A stretch of DNA of 64,000 nt from Bacteroidia bacterium (GCA_030428705.1 JAUIDI010000009.1:85758-149757), one strand, 5' to 3'; positions 1 to 11,482 are shown, numbered from the stretch's first letter. Notes: a model not told the origin generated them from the sequence alone. Program-made: numbers and translations.

Positions 1-1446
1 CAAGAATTCGGGGTAAAATCTGATGAGATAGTCAGGTTAAATCCTGAAATAACTGAACAAAATGGATTGAAGGAGGGTATGGTGATACGAATTCCACAGG
101 TAAAAAGAGATCCTGGTGAAATCAACACCGATAATTATAACTTTTACGAAGTCAAACCCAAGCAAACGGTTTTTTCATTGACCCGAAAACTGGGTGTAGA
201 TTATAAAGATCTGTTGGCGTTGAATCCAGATTTACAAGAGGGTTTGAAGGCAGGCATGGTACTGAAATTGCCCAAAGATCAAATTGGGGACTTTGAAGTT
301 CGAAATTCATTGGTGCTCGATAAGATAAATCTGTTGGATAGTATTGATGTCGCCAATAGGCCCAAATTGATGTTTCTTTTGCCTTTCCGTTTGGATCGTT
401 TGAACCTGAACGATCACGAAGAAGTCGAGGAAGCCATTTATAAAAGAACCGATGTCAAGTTGAGTTTGGGGCTGTATTCGGGTGCCTTGGTCGCTTTGGA
501 TTCCATAGCCGATCTTGGCATTTCCGTCGATGTTAAGACTTTTGACAATCAACTCGATCTGGTGAAAACCAAAGAAATTCTGTTAAGGGAAAGTCTAAAC
601 GATGTAAACGCCATTATCGGGCCATTGGACTTAGCTTCGTTAAAAGAAGTAGCCGTTCGCGCCGCCGAATATCACGTGCCCGTTATTGCACCTATCCCGG
701 CGAATAGTAATATAAGCTTGAACAATGTGTTCTTTTCGTACACTTCCGATGCTTTGCTTCGCAAGAAGATGATCGATTATGTCGCTAGTGCGAAGACCAA
801 TCAGAATATTATCATTATTGCGGATTCGGTCAATGCGGTGGTACGGGATTCGCTGCTATCAAGATTTCCCGAGGCCAAAGTGGCCGAGGTGAAGGAGGAG
901 GAAAAGAATATCGGTGTCAATATCGATAAATTAAAATTACTGTTGTCGAAAGAAACCGAGAACTGGGTTTTTTTAGAGACCGATAATTTCAAATTGGCTT
1001 CTAGTGTTAGCTCGATCTTAAATTCATTCCAAAATGCCCTTTTGGACCCGCTGGATAAAGAGAAGGTAAGTTTGCGCATGTTCACCACCAATAGGGGAAA
1101 GGCTTTCGAGAACGATGTGATTTCGAGTGCGCACCTGTCGAACCTTAATTTTACATATCCTTCGGTTTACCGGGAACCACAAAACAATGCCTTTGTGAGG
1201 AGGTATCGAGCGCGCTTTGGGGAAATTCCGGATCGTTATGCCGTTCGCGGTTTTGATATGACCTTTGACCTTCTGTTGAAATTGGCTTACAAAAATGACT
1301 TGGTAGCGGTGTCAAAATTGATCGGCGAAACCAGTTATACCGGCAATAAATTTTCGTATGAAAAAGATTTCGCATCAGGATACTTCAACCAATCTTCATA
1401 CATAATGAGTTATGATGAAATGCGATTGAAGGAAGTCGAGAATTAA
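1..1446 (+). CDS. LysM / periplasmic-binding-protein-like fusion, 5' end outside window
   Basis: The frame is open from base 1, so the gene begins upstream and only its last 481 codons are visible; the first initiator-like codon inside the window (TTG at 67) falls within a LysM repeat and is not a credible start. Visible residues 1-34 and about 46-92 are LysM repeats, each ending in the typical GMV(I/L)(R/K)(I/L)P pattern, which bind peptidoglycan. The remaining ~365 residues resemble the type 1 periplasmic-binding fold of branched-chain amino-acid ABC receptors (Peripla_BP_6), starting near PKLMFLLPF. No transporter genes lie beside it, so it probably acts as a wall-anchored sensor or amidase-regulator-like protein rather than a transport receptor; that role is inference. 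Confidence 0.8.
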   Translation, partial: QEFGVKSDEIVRLNPEITEQNGLKEGMVIRIPQVKRDPGEINTDNYNFYEVKPKQTVFSLTRKLGVDYKDLLALNPDLQEGLKAGMVLKLPKDQIGDFEVRNSLVLDKINLLDSIDVANRPKLMFLLPFRLDRLNLNDHEEVEEAIYKRTDVKLSLGLYSGALVALDSIADLGISVDVKTFDNQLDLVKTKEILLRESLNDVNAIIGPLDLASLKEVAVRAAEYHVPVIAPIPANSNISLNNVFFSYTSDALLRKKMIDYVASAKTNQNIIIIADSVNAVVRDSLLSRFPEAKVAEVKEEEKNIGVNIDKLKLLLSKETENWVFLETDNFKLASSVSSILNSFQNALLDPLDKEKVSLRMFTTNRGKAFENDVISSAHLSNLNFTYPSVYREPQNNAFVRRYRARFGEIPDRYAVRGFDMTFDLLLKLAYKNDLVAVSKLIGETSYTGNKFSYEKDFASGYFNQSSYIMSYDEMRLKEVEN

Positions 1447-1453
1447 AAATGCT

Positions 1454-1858
1454 ATGACATCAAAAGTAACTTATAACGGGGGACTTCGCACAAGTTGTGA
1501 GCACTTGCGTTCCGGTGATACTTTCATCACCGATGCCCCGATAGATAATAATGGAAAAGGCCAGGCTTTTTCACCGACGGATACCGTTGCCACAGGGCTT
1601 GCCAGTTGTATGCTAACGATGATGGGAATCAAGGCCAATAGTCTGGATGTAGATCTTACGAATGCCATGGCAGAAGTTACCAAGCATATGGCGGCCGACC
1701 CGAGGCGTATTTCGAAGATAGAAGTAAAATTGAGCCTACCCAAGAATGTGTCGGACAAGAACCGTAAGATTTTGGAACATACGGCAAATACTTGCCCGGT
1801 ACACTATAGTCTGCATCCCGATATCGAAAAAGTAATTTCCTATAATTGGGTATTCTAA
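1454..1858 (+). CDS. OsmC family peroxiredoxin-like protein
   Basis: A 134-residue protein of typical OsmC/Ohr length. Family members reduce organic hydroperoxides with two cysteines; here Cys52 (in ASCMLTMM) and Cys114 (in TCPVH) occupy the expected places, with Cys52 at the start of the central helix and the second in the NTCPVH context. No signal peptide is seen, so it is cytoplasmic. It starts with ATG 7 nt after the LysM gene and its end overlaps the next gene, suggesting co-transcription. Whether it is OsmC-like, Ohr-like or the YhfA subgroup cannot be settled by eye; the sequence looks most like the YhfA/OsmC branch. Confidence 0.85.
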   Translation: MTSKVTYNGGLRTSCEHLRSGDTFITDAPIDNNGKGQAFSPTDTVATGLASCMLTMMGIKANSLDVDLTNAMAEVTKHMAADPRRISKIEVKLSLPKNVSDKNRKILEHTANTCPVHYSLHPDIEKVISYNWVF

Positions 1859-2382
1859 AAAATATTTGCTGCCTGATTTTTTTGCTATCGTCAGGTCTTG
1901 TCTTCTCCCAAGAAGAGGAAACCATTCCTTGGAGTCCCGACAGAAAGTTGCAATGGGAAGATTTCAAGGGGAGGCCCTTTAAAACGGCATGGGCCGCAGC
2001 GGTTACTGCAAGTGGAATCTCCTATGAATTTTCTTCAACGGAAACAGATGGAAAGTTAGAACTTGATATCGAGATCAGTACGCATTTCTATCCCGATAAG
2101 TCGTGGTTTCAGCCCGATTTGGTCAACGAGGTCATTTTAAGCCATGAGCAATTGCATTTTGATATTGCCGAAATTTTTGCCCGAAAGATGCGCAAAAAAG
2201 TGTCTCGGACCAATTTCACGGGTAATGTTAAGGCCGAAATCAAAAAAATATACCGAGACATTTTAAAAGAGCTCAATGCCTTTCAAAAAAAGTATGATTA
2301 TGAGACCAATTTTTCCCGAAATATTGAGCAACAATTGCTATGGAACAAGAAAATCGCCGAACTCTTGAATGAAATGGAGTAG
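1846..2382 (+). CDS. DUF922 family exported zinc-protease-like protein
   Basis: The 178-residue product starts with a hydrophobic signal peptide (about residues 1-21, ending near VFSQ). The mature part matches DUF922, a family of putative Zn peptidases, and contains His100-Glu101-x-x-His104 (HEQLHFD), the gluzincin-type HExxH motif. Substrate is unknown. No ATG exists upstream of the signal peptide; the best start is TTG at 1846, which overlaps the last 13 nt of the OsmC gene in another frame, implying translational coupling. The C-terminal ~60 residues are lysine-rich and helical. Function beyond a probable periplasmic metalloprotease is not known. Confidence 0.75.
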   Translation: MGILKNICCLIFLLSSGLVFSQEEETIPWSPDRKLQWEDFKGRPFKTAWAAAVTASGISYEFSSTETDGKLELDIEISTHFYPDKSWFQPDLVNEVILSHEQLHFDIAEIFARKMRKKVSRTNFTGNVKAEIKKIYRDILKELNAFQKKYDYETNFSRNIEQQLLWNKKIAELLNEME

Positions 2383-2417
2383 GGGACCGCTTATTTTTCT
2401 AGAAATACCCCGGTACA

Positions 2418-2942
2418 CTAAAACCGGAAAGAAATACCGGTGGTCAAATAGGCTACACCGTAACCGGCTTCAGCAAATACGGCTATGTTCTCGGCAAAGT
2501 ACCATCTGCCACCAATAAAAGCAGTGGCCCCAGGCCTGCTATTAAAGTTACCATTGCCATCATACGACAATATGTTATATGAAGCCATTACACCTCCATA
2601 GACATCAAGATTTTCAACTTCCAAACCATTAAAGTGATAGGCACCCCTTACACCGATGATAGTATAGTTCCACTTGTCATTTCCCCCTACGTAATCATAT
2701 TTATAGGTTTTTGTGCCTATATAGCCACCAAGGCTCACCACACCCGGTCCGGGCAATTCCCAGATTCCCCTTTCGTAACTAACGCTAAGACCGACACTCT
2801 GTGAAGAAGTCGTATAACTACCGAAGGAACCTCCAAAACCGACACCACCGTTTATCACGTTGGTTCCGACATTGAATTCTTGGGCATGCACAAACGATAC
2901 GCCGAGCAGTACAAATGCAAAAAGTAAGATCGATTTCTTCAT
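2418..2942 (-). CDS. Outer-membrane beta-barrel-like protein
   Basis: A 174-residue exported protein with a clean signal peptide (cleavage likely after VHAQ, residue ~21). The mature part is rich in glycine and alternating hydrophobic/polar strands and ends in a terminal aromatic (GISFRF), the usual C-terminal signature of BamA-inserted outer-membrane barrels. Strands include GVVSLGGYIG and AVFAEAGYGVAYL, so an eight-stranded OmpW/OmpA-type barrel is plausible. It is convergent with the DUF922 gene. No ligand or function can be assigned. Confidence 0.7.
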   Translation of the reverse strand: MKKSILLFAFVLLGVSFVHAQEFNVGTNVINGGVGFGGSFGSYTTSSQSVGLSVSYERGIWELPGPGVVSLGGYIGTKTYKYDYVGGNDKWNYTIIGVRGAYHFNGLEVENLDVYGGVMASYNILSYDGNGNFNSRPGATAFIGGRWYFAENIAVFAEAGYGVAYLTTGISFRF

Positions 2943-3122
2943 GAATTGGGATTTTACCGATTGATATTTATTTATTTTATTTTGGTAAACTTATGCAAAA
3001 TAAGGTTAGGTTGTTCGGTTAAACCAAAGGGATTGCATAAAACGCATGGACTTTTGATGTCCGAACCGAATATCGGCATTTTATCGGATTTTCAATAATT
3101 CCGTTTGTCAAATATCACATTA

Positions 3123-3677
3123 TCAATCGATTAATATGAAGGTGATATCGGTAAATTTGCCATTGGTAATCGTATACTGTTTTCCTGTATCCTCATCGGT
3201 CGCTACAAAATTGAACTCCCCTGAAATCGAATGATTTACTTTATCGATTGCCGTAACCTTGATGAAAATGCTCTCAACATCGCCTGCATTAATTTCCGTT
3301 CCGTTTTCGGAGTTGTTATCTTCTTTGTAGCCGCCTTCCGCGCCTAAGTTCGCCTCTGGCGAATCCCAAGTACTTCCAGCCTGTAAATCGTCGTAGTCGG
3401 AACCACCGAAACCAATGCCGATTACCTTGCCAGTTTGTAATCCTGTTAGGTCGCCACCGGCTATGGCTACGGCATAAATTCCTGATTGTACGGTTATGGT
3501 AGCCTCTACATAATCTTTATTCGCCCCGAAATCGGCTCCATTGACTTTGGCTGTGAAATCGTCTCCGGCGGTGATATCGAAAGTATCTTCTATTTTATTT
3601 TTGATATCCTCGGGAGTACAATTCAATAAAAAGAGCGCCATTGATGCTATTAAATAGAATTTTATTTTTCTGTACAT
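3123..3677 (-). CDS. Putative lipoprotein (DUF6252-like)
   Basis: A 184-residue protein with a lipoprotein signal: hydrophobic core at residues 8-18 and lipobox LLNC, giving lipidated Cys20. The mature domain (about 40-184) is beta-rich, with the FTAKVNGADFGA start and the C-terminal NHSISGEFNFVA segment seen in Bacteroidota lipoproteins annotated DUF6252. These are secreted or surface lipoproteins of unknown function. It stands alone on the minus strand with ~180 nt before the beta-barrel gene. Confidence 0.65.
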   Translation of the reverse strand: MYRKIKFYLIASMALFLLNCTPEDIKNKIEDTFDITAGDDFTAKVNGADFGANKDYVEATITVQSGIYAVAIAGGDLTGLQTGKVIGIGFGGSDYDDLQAGSTWDSPEANLGAEGGYKEDNNSENGTEINAGDVESIFIKVTAIDKVNHSISGEFNFVATDEDTGKQYTITNGKFTDITFILID

Positions 3678-3889
3678 GGTCTAAATTTTTGAAAGATTAA
3701 GATCAAGTGATTTGGTTCATAAATAGTAAATGTAACACTATCTCCATGCCATTGCCATCTATATTTATTAAGCGGGCCTCTGACCGGTTTGTTCGTAAGG
3801 TTTATAGGTTTGAACGTTTTTGTGAAATAGACCGGATAGCATATCGTTAGTAGATTAAAACCATTAAATTTGAAATCGAACCAAGTCAA

Positions 3890-5689
3890 ATGATGCAGAT
3901 TCCGATGAGAAGGTTCTTGCCTTCTGCCTTTTTCTTTCTACTCAGCTTTTTTATCGGTGCCCAAGAACAAGATTCAAGCATACTTATCGACGAATTGAAC
4001 GCTTATAAGAAGAAAGATTCCGTAAGGGTAAACTTATTGGTGGGAACAGCGGAAAGCCTAAATTATAGTGACCCTGATGAAGCCTTGAGATTCGTCGACG
4101 AAGCCTTAACAATTTCATCTCAGATTGGTTGGGAGAAAGGCAAGGCACTGGCCCTTAGACAAAAAGGTAACCTCCACTATGTAATGGGCGTTAACCTAAG
4201 AGCCTTGGACGCTTATCAACAAGCCTTGATTATAAGCAAGACAATTAATGATAGAAATTTAGAATCGGGTCTGTTGGGTAATTTGGGCAATATCCATGCG
4301 GATATGAAAGAATATGACGAGGCCTTGGAAAAATACCGCACTTATTTGGAAGCCTCGAAAGAATTGGGGAGAAGATCGGATCAAATAAAGGCACTTACCA
4401 ACATCGGTATTATATATACCGATATGGATAAGCACGATAAGGGTATTGCCTATTTGGAAAAAGCCCTTTCCTTGTCCAAGGAAGAGGAAAATGATTTGTT
4501 TATTGCTGCCATTACCAATAATCTCGGACTTGCCTATAAAGGCCTGAAAGCCTATTCGGAATCTTTGGACTATTATGAGGATGCGGCGAGGATGGCAAAA
4601 AAAATCGACAATAAATATATAGAAGCTTCCGCCTTGAACAGTGTAGGTAAGATAAATATTCTTTTGGGCAATTTCGAATTGGCCAAAAGCGCAGGTCTTA
4701 ACGCGCTCGAAATATCGGTAGAAATAGATGCTATCGAATGGCAGGCAGATTCTTGGCAGGTTCTAAGCGATGTTTACGAAAATGAAGGTAAATCGGCAGA
4801 TGCCCTAATGGCCTATAAAAGGTATATAAATCTAAGGGATAGTGTATTGGGAGAAGAAAAGAAATCCGAGATTACCAAAAAAGAAATGCAATTCGAACTC
4901 GAAAGGCAAGAAGCGGAGGCGAATGCAACGATACAAAGACAGACATTAATAAAGAACATGTATCTTTTGGCAGGTATTCTAGTAGCCGTGGCTTCTCTAA
5001 TCGGATATCTTCTCTACAAGAGAAAAAGGGACGCCCTGGCCGAAAAGAACATAGCCGAATTCAATACCAAGGTTGCAGAGACCGAATTAAAGGCATTGCG
5101 TTCACAGATGAACCCACACTTTATATTCAATTCATTGAACTCTATAAGCGATTACATGTCGAAGAACGATGTCGATACGGCCGATGAATATTTGATGAAG
5201 TTCGCCAAACTCACCAGGGCCATATTGGAAGGTTCGGAAAAAAAATGGATAACCCTTGAAGAAGATCTTGAACTGATCAAACTCTATCTTGAAATAGAGG
5301 CACTTCGTTTTAAAAACAAGCTTGACCATAGTATAAAGGTCGATAGCGAAATCGATGTTGAGAACACCTTGGTTCCTCCATTACTCTTACAGCCCTTTAT
5401 CGAAAATAGTATTTGGCACGGTATCGCCAAGAAAGAAACGAAAGGGAATATCGACATAGAAATTAAGTTGGAAGACAAGATGCTGGTCTGCAGGGTCGAT
5501 GACGATGGGGTAGGAAGGAAAAAGGTAGTGGGTCACCATCTTGAAAAAGAATCAATGGGCATCAAGATTACAAAAAACAGATTGGATGTAATAAGTCAAT
5601 TGAACAAAATGAAGGGCAGTATCGATATATTTGATAAAAAACAGGGCCTTAGGGTAGAGTTAAAACTGCCTTTAAAACTTAATTTTTAA
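3890..5689 (+). CDS. TPR-containing sensor histidine kinase (LytS/HisKA_2-like class)
   Basis: A 599-residue membrane sensor kinase. Signal peptide at 1-24 (ending FIGAQ); a periplasmic region of about six tetratricopeptide repeats (~60-330, e.g. NLGNIHADMKEYDEALEKY); a short coiled coil rich in K/E/Q; one transmembrane helix at about 356-375; then a His_kinase domain with phospho-acceptor His410 in QMNPHFIFNSLNS. The ATPase part has PFIENSIWHG (N box) and DDDGVGRKK (G box). It phosphorylates the LytTR regulator encoded 9 nt downstream. The ATG at 3893 is an equally possible start. What the TPR domain senses is unknown. Confidence 0.9.
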   Translation: MMQIPMRRFLPSAFFFLLSFFIGAQEQDSSILIDELNAYKKKDSVRVNLLVGTAESLNYSDPDEALRFVDEALTISSQIGWEKGKALALRQKGNLHYVMGVNLRALDAYQQALIISKTINDRNLESGLLGNLGNIHADMKEYDEALEKYRTYLEASKELGRRSDQIKALTNIGIIYTDMDKHDKGIAYLEKALSLSKEEENDLFIAAITNNLGLAYKGLKAYSESLDYYEDAARMAKKIDNKYIEASALNSVGKINILLGNFELAKSAGLNALEISVEIDAIEWQADSWQVLSDVYENEGKSADALMAYKRYINLRDSVLGEEKKSEITKKEMQFELERQEAEANATIQRQTLIKNMYLLAGILVAVASLIGYLLYKRKRDALAEKNIAEFNTKVAETELKALRSQMNPHFIFNSLNSISDYMSKNDVDTADEYLMKFAKLTRAILEGSEKKWITLEEDLELIKLYLEIEALRFKNKLDHSIKVDSEIDVENTLVPPLLLQPFIENSIWHGIAKKETKGNIDIEIKLEDKMLVCRVDDDGVGRKKVVGHHLEKESMGIKITKNRLDVISQLNKMKGSIDIFDKKQGLRVELKLPLKLNF

Positions 5690-5698
5690 TATACAGGT

Positions 5699-6445
5699 AT
5701 GCTAAAGGCCATTATTATAGACGACGAGCAACATTGCATCGACCGGATAAAAAAACTACTTGGCCCATATACCGATGCCTTAGACCTTAAGGCAAGTTGC
5801 AGTACAAATGCAGAAGCATTGCAAAAAATAGCTCAAATCGATCCCGATGTAGTTTTCTTGGACGTTCATTTGCAGAATGGCACCGGTTTTGACCTATTGG
5901 CACAAATCAAGCCCATTGAATTTGAAATAGTATTTACGACCGCGCATGATAATTACGCTGTCGAGGCATTCCGATTTTCCGCACTTGACTATCTATTGAA
6001 ACCTATTGATAAAGAAGCTTTCGATATTGCCGTTCAAAAGATAATTCGAAGAGAAGGTATGAAAAGCGCCTCGAAAAGATTGGAAGTACTTTTTCAAAAC
6101 CTTGAAAACAAGTTGGCCGGATCCCGTAAAGTGGCCATCACAACATTGGAAGGTCTGACCTTTGTCAAAGTGGATGATATCATAAGATGCCAATCTGACG
6201 GTAATTATACCCAGCTTTTTCTTATTGGGAATAAAAAATTGATTGCCACCAAGACATTAAAGCATTTTGAGGAAGTACTGGAAAATCATCAATTTTTTAG
6301 GGTACATAAGTCGCATTATATCAATATTTTATATATAGACAAGTATTTAAAGGGTAAAGGTGGGTACGTACAAATGTCGGATGGTACCCATATTGAGGTG
6401 GCCGTCAGACGAAAGGAAGAATTTCTGAGGAAGATAACAAAATAA
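5699..6445 (+). CDS. LytTR-type DNA-binding response regulator
   Basis: A 248-residue response regulator: receiver domain (1-120) with acidic pocket Asp8/Asp9, phospho-acceptor Asp55 in VVFLDVH, conserved Thr in FTTAHD and Lys in LLKPID; then a LytTR DNA-binding domain (about 145-246) with the RVHKSHYIN segment that contacts DNA. It follows the TPR histidine kinase by 9 nt, so the two form an operon and a cognate pair. Targets are not visible; LytTR proteins usually bind paired 9-bp repeats upstream of a few genes. Confidence 0.93.
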   Translation: MLKAIIIDDEQHCIDRIKKLLGPYTDALDLKASCSTNAEALQKIAQIDPDVVFLDVHLQNGTGFDLLAQIKPIEFEIVFTTAHDNYAVEAFRFSALDYLLKPIDKEAFDIAVQKIIRREGMKSASKRLEVLFQNLENKLAGSRKVAITTLEGLTFVKVDDIIRCQSDGNYTQLFLIGNKKLIATKTLKHFEEVLENHQFFRVHKSHYINILYIDKYLKGKGGYVQMSDGTHIEVAVRRKEEFLRKITK

Positions 6446-6514
6446 AAGGTCTTGCTATTATTCAGCCTTAAACGAAATAGGCTTGATTGCTAAGATTGCG
6501 ATAAACCTATCCAC

Positions 6515-7384
6515 CTAAACATCGCAGATCGTAACCCCTTCCTTTAGCGCGGCGATTTTATCATCCCAAGTAGGAATAAATTCTTGGGCCACATAACCTT
6601 TGAACCCGGTGGCCAAAATGGCTTTCATTATTGCGGGATAAAACAATTCTTGGGTATCGTTGATTTCATTTCTACCAGGATTGCCACCCGTATGATAGTG
6701 TCCGAAATATTGATGATAATCTTGAATGTTACGAATAATATCGCCTTCCATGATCTGCATATGGTAGATATCGTATAACAGCTTAAAATTATCCGAACCC
6801 AATCTTCGGCATAATTCTACGCCCCAAAGTGTATTGTCGCACATATAATCCTTATGGTCTACCTTTGAGTTCAAAAGCTCCATCTGAATTATAACACCAT
6901 GCTTTTCAGCGACGGGTATGATCTTTTTCAGTCCTGTGACACAATTGTGTAGGCCGACCAGGTCGTTCATACCTTTTCGATTCCCACTAAAGCAAATAAG
7001 GTTTGTATACCCGGCTTCAGCTACTTTAGGAATTACCTGTTGGTAGTCCGCGATCAGTTCTTCGTGCAATTTAGGGTCGTTCCAACCTTCCGTTATTCCT
7101 TTACCTGCACCCCAACACATTGACGCATGTATTCCGTATTTTTTCATCAGTGGCCAGTCCTCGGGGCCTGTTAGATCCATTGCCTTGATTCCTAGTTCGT
7201 TCAAGCCTTTGAGAAACTCTTCCATTGGAATCGATTCATAGCACCACCTACAAACACTATGGTTGATATTTCCTTTTAGTTGATTGTTGGCCGCTTTACT
7301 TGAAGAGTTGGCATTGGCATTTTTATAAGCCAAAAGGCCAACCGAAGCAGCGGCCGAAGTCCCTATAAATTTTCTTCTTTTCAT
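6515..7384 (-). CDS. Tat-exported TIM-barrel sugar isomerase-like protein (hydroxypyruvate isomerase family)
   Basis: A 289-residue protein whose N-terminus (MKRRKFIGTSAAA) is a twin-arginine signal, so it folds in the cytoplasm and is exported. The mature part is an AP_endonuc_2/xylose-isomerase-like TIM barrel related to hydroxypyruvate isomerase: candidate metal/substrate residues lie in QMELLNSK, LLYDIYHMQI, HYHTGGNPGRNEI and the C-terminal QEFIPTW. Such proteins in Bacteroidota act on sugars or sugar acids. It is convergent with the LytTR gene and divergent from the DUF3820 gene. Exact substrate is unknown. Confidence 0.82.
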   Translation of the reverse strand: MKRRKFIGTSAAASVGLLAYKNANANSSSKAANNQLKGNINHSVCRWCYESIPMEEFLKGLNELGIKAMDLTGPEDWPLMKKYGIHASMCWGAGKGITEGWNDPKLHEELIADYQQVIPKVAEAGYTNLICFSGNRKGMNDLVGLHNCVTGLKKIIPVAEKHGVIIQMELLNSKVDHKDYMCDNTLWGVELCRRLGSDNFKLLYDIYHMQIMEGDIIRNIQDYHQYFGHYHTGGNPGRNEINDTQELFYPAIMKAILATGFKGYVAQEFIPTWDDKIAALKEGVTICDV

Positions 7385-7432
7385 TTTTATATAAGTAACC
7401 GATTCTTAAAGATATAAGTTTTACTTTTAAAA

Positions 7433-9362
<1,930 letters not shown>

Positions 9363-9432
9363 ACTCCGTAATTGGGCATATATTTGCGTTCTGAAACCGA
9401 ATAGTTTACCCCTTACTAATTATTTCACCTAG

Positions 9433-11286
9433 ATGGAAGAAAAGAAACTCGATATAAATTCGATAATAGGCTTTGTGCTTATTTTCGGAATCCTACTTTT
9501 TTGGATGTACCAAAACCAACCGACCGCCGAGGAGTTGGAAGCCCAAAAAGCCAAGCAAGAACAGGTTGAGGCAGAAGCCGTGAAAAATGAGTCGCAAGAA
9601 CAAAAAATCGATGCTCCCGCTGTTATAAACCTCCAAGATTCGACGGCCGTTGCAAATTATAAAAGTACGATCGGTGCTTTTGGTTTTACGGCACCTTCGG
9701 AAGGCACGACCAAATTGGAGAACGATGTGATCTTTCTTGAGATCGGCAATAAAGGAGGGCAGATCGTTGAGGCCCGGATGAAGCAGTTCAAGGCCTACGA
9801 TTCTGTTCCCATATATTTGGTAAAAGACGGTAATGCTTCTTTCAGTTTGAATTTTACGGCATCCGATAATAGGGTACTGGATACCAAAGATCTTTATTTT
9901 GAGCCTTCTTTAAGTAAAAATGGAGAAAATCAGGTGCTTTCCATGAAGGCCAAAACTTCACCGAACCAATTTCTCGAATATCGCTACGAAATAAAACCGA
10001 ACGACTATATGGTCGATTTTACCATTCGATCACAGGGTCTGAACGGGGTAATCAATAGTTCGAGGCCCGTGCAACTTGAATGGAAGGTAAAAGGTATTCG
10101 GCACAATAAAAGTATCCAATATGAAAATCGTTATACGCGATTGACCTATAACCATGACGATGGCAAGATAAGTAAGCTATCGGAGACCAGTGATGACGAA
10201 GAATCCGAGGTCGATTTAAAATGGCTTTCATATAGGCAACACTTTTTCAGCTCCATTCTTGCCACCAAGGAAAATTTTGAAAAAGCCGAACTGTCATCAA
10301 AAAATCTAGTAGAGGAAGAAAGCCATACACAGGGGTTTACGAAAGAATTTGCTTCTGTTGTCCCTTTAAGCGTGCAAGGGGGCGAACTCTCCAAAAATAT
10401 GTTTTGGTACTACGGCCCGACGGATGCCTTGGTCTTGGATAAATACGAAGGTTTAGGGCTAGATGATAGTATTCCTTTCGGTTGGGGTATTTTTGGTTGG
10501 ATTAACCGTTACCTCTTCACACCGTTTTATGCTTTTCTAAGTTCGTTTTTACCGGCCGGTATAGCCATTATCGTCATGACCATATTAGTGCGGTTGGCCA
10601 TGTCCCCGGTTACTTATAAGTCCTACTTGTCACAGGCAAAGATGAAAGTTCTCAAACCTGAGATTACTGAGTTAGGCGAAAAGTACAAGGACAACGCCAT
10701 GAAAAAACAGCAGGAAACCATGAAACTCTATAATAAGGCAGGTGTGAGTCCGATGAGTGGTTGTGTACCGGCCCTATTGCAGATGCCCATATTTTATGCC
10801 CTGTTCATGTTCTTCCCGACTTCGTTTGCCCTGCGTCAAAAATCGTTTTTGTGGGCGGACGATCTTTCATCGTACGATGCTATCGCGCAATTACCGTTCA
10901 GTATTCCATTTTATGGGGATCATGTGAGCTTGTTCCCGATTTTGGCATCGGTGGCCATATTCTTCTATATGATGATGACCACGGGCCAGAACATGCCGCA
11001 ACAGCCCGGTATGCCGAATATGAAGTTCATCATGTACCTGATGCCCTTTATGATGCTGTTCTTCTTCAATAATTACGCAAGTGGCCTGAGCTTGTACTAC
11101 TTTATTTCGAACCTGATTACGATAGGCATTATGCTCGTCATAAAGAATTTTATATTGGACGAGGAAAAAATACATGCCCAAATTCAGGAAAATAAGAAAA
11201 AGCCTAAAAAAGAAAATAAGTTCCAGCGCAAGATGCGCGAGATGATGGAACAGGCCGAGGAACAGAAAAAGGCTGGTAGAAGATAA
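9433..11286 (+). CDS. yidC: Membrane protein insertase YidC
   Basis: Inserts and folds inner-membrane proteins, alone or with SecYEG. The 617-residue protein has the Gram-negative layout: N-terminal transmembrane helix (about 12-25), an acidic linker, a large periplasmic beta domain (~70-340) and the conserved C-terminal bundle of five helices (~355-580), including the hydrophilic-groove segment VRLAMSPVTYKSYLSQ. The tail is highly basic (KKPKKENKFQRKMRE), as in YidC forms that bind ribosomes. It starts 70 nt after pyrG and is followed by a strong palindrome with a T-run at 11437-11460 that may end its transcript. Confidence 0.96.
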   Translation: MEEKKLDINSIIGFVLIFGILLFWMYQNQPTAEELEAQKAKQEQVEAEAVKNESQEQKIDAPAVINLQDSTAVANYKSTIGAFGFTAPSEGTTKLENDVIFLEIGNKGGQIVEARMKQFKAYDSVPIYLVKDGNASFSLNFTASDNRVLDTKDLYFEPSLSKNGENQVLSMKAKTSPNQFLEYRYEIKPNDYMVDFTIRSQGLNGVINSSRPVQLEWKVKGIRHNKSIQYENRYTRLTYNHDDGKISKLSETSDDEESEVDLKWLSYRQHFFSSILATKENFEKAELSSKNLVEEESHTQGFTKEFASVVPLSVQGGELSKNMFWYYGPTDALVLDKYEGLGLDDSIPFGWGIFGWINRYLFTPFYAFLSSFLPAGIAIIVMTILVRLAMSPVTYKSYLSQAKMKVLKPEITELGEKYKDNAMKKQQETMKLYNKAGVSPMSGCVPALLQMPIFYALFMFFPTSFALRQKSFLWADDLSSYDAIAQLPFSIPFYGDHVSLFPILASVAIFFYMMMTTGQNMPQQPGMPNMKFIMYLMPFMMLFFFNNYASGLSLYYFISNLITIGIMLVIKNFILDEEKIHAQIQENKKKPKKENKFQRKMREMMEQAEEQKKAGRR

Positions 11287-11322
11287 GGTCAAGAAAATAA
11301 GGAAAGGACATTCCCGAAAACT

Positions 11323-11456
11323 AAGAGGCCGTCTAATAAGTCATAAATTTTCTATTTGTCAGGTTGATCCCGTCGAAACTGATACTGAATATCAGCAGGT
11401 TAAAATATTTCGACAGGCTCAATATGACACGGAACAGACTTATTAGTCGGCCTCTT
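11323..11456. repeat. Palindromic dispersed element, copy 1
   Basis: Outer arms 11323-11342 and 11437-11456 are inverted and match at 19 of 20 positions. Inside are a second inverted pair, 11358-11378 and 11408-11428, with the cores GTCGAAA and TTTCGAC. The same inner core pattern recurs in the element at 20489-20616. The right arm is followed by a run of T, so it may also terminate yidC transcription on the plus strand. No ORF lies in it. It resembles REP/MITE-like non-coding repeats common between flavobacterial genes. Confidence 0.7.
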
Positions 11457-11482
11457 TTTTTAACCGAAGGTGGATGAATACA

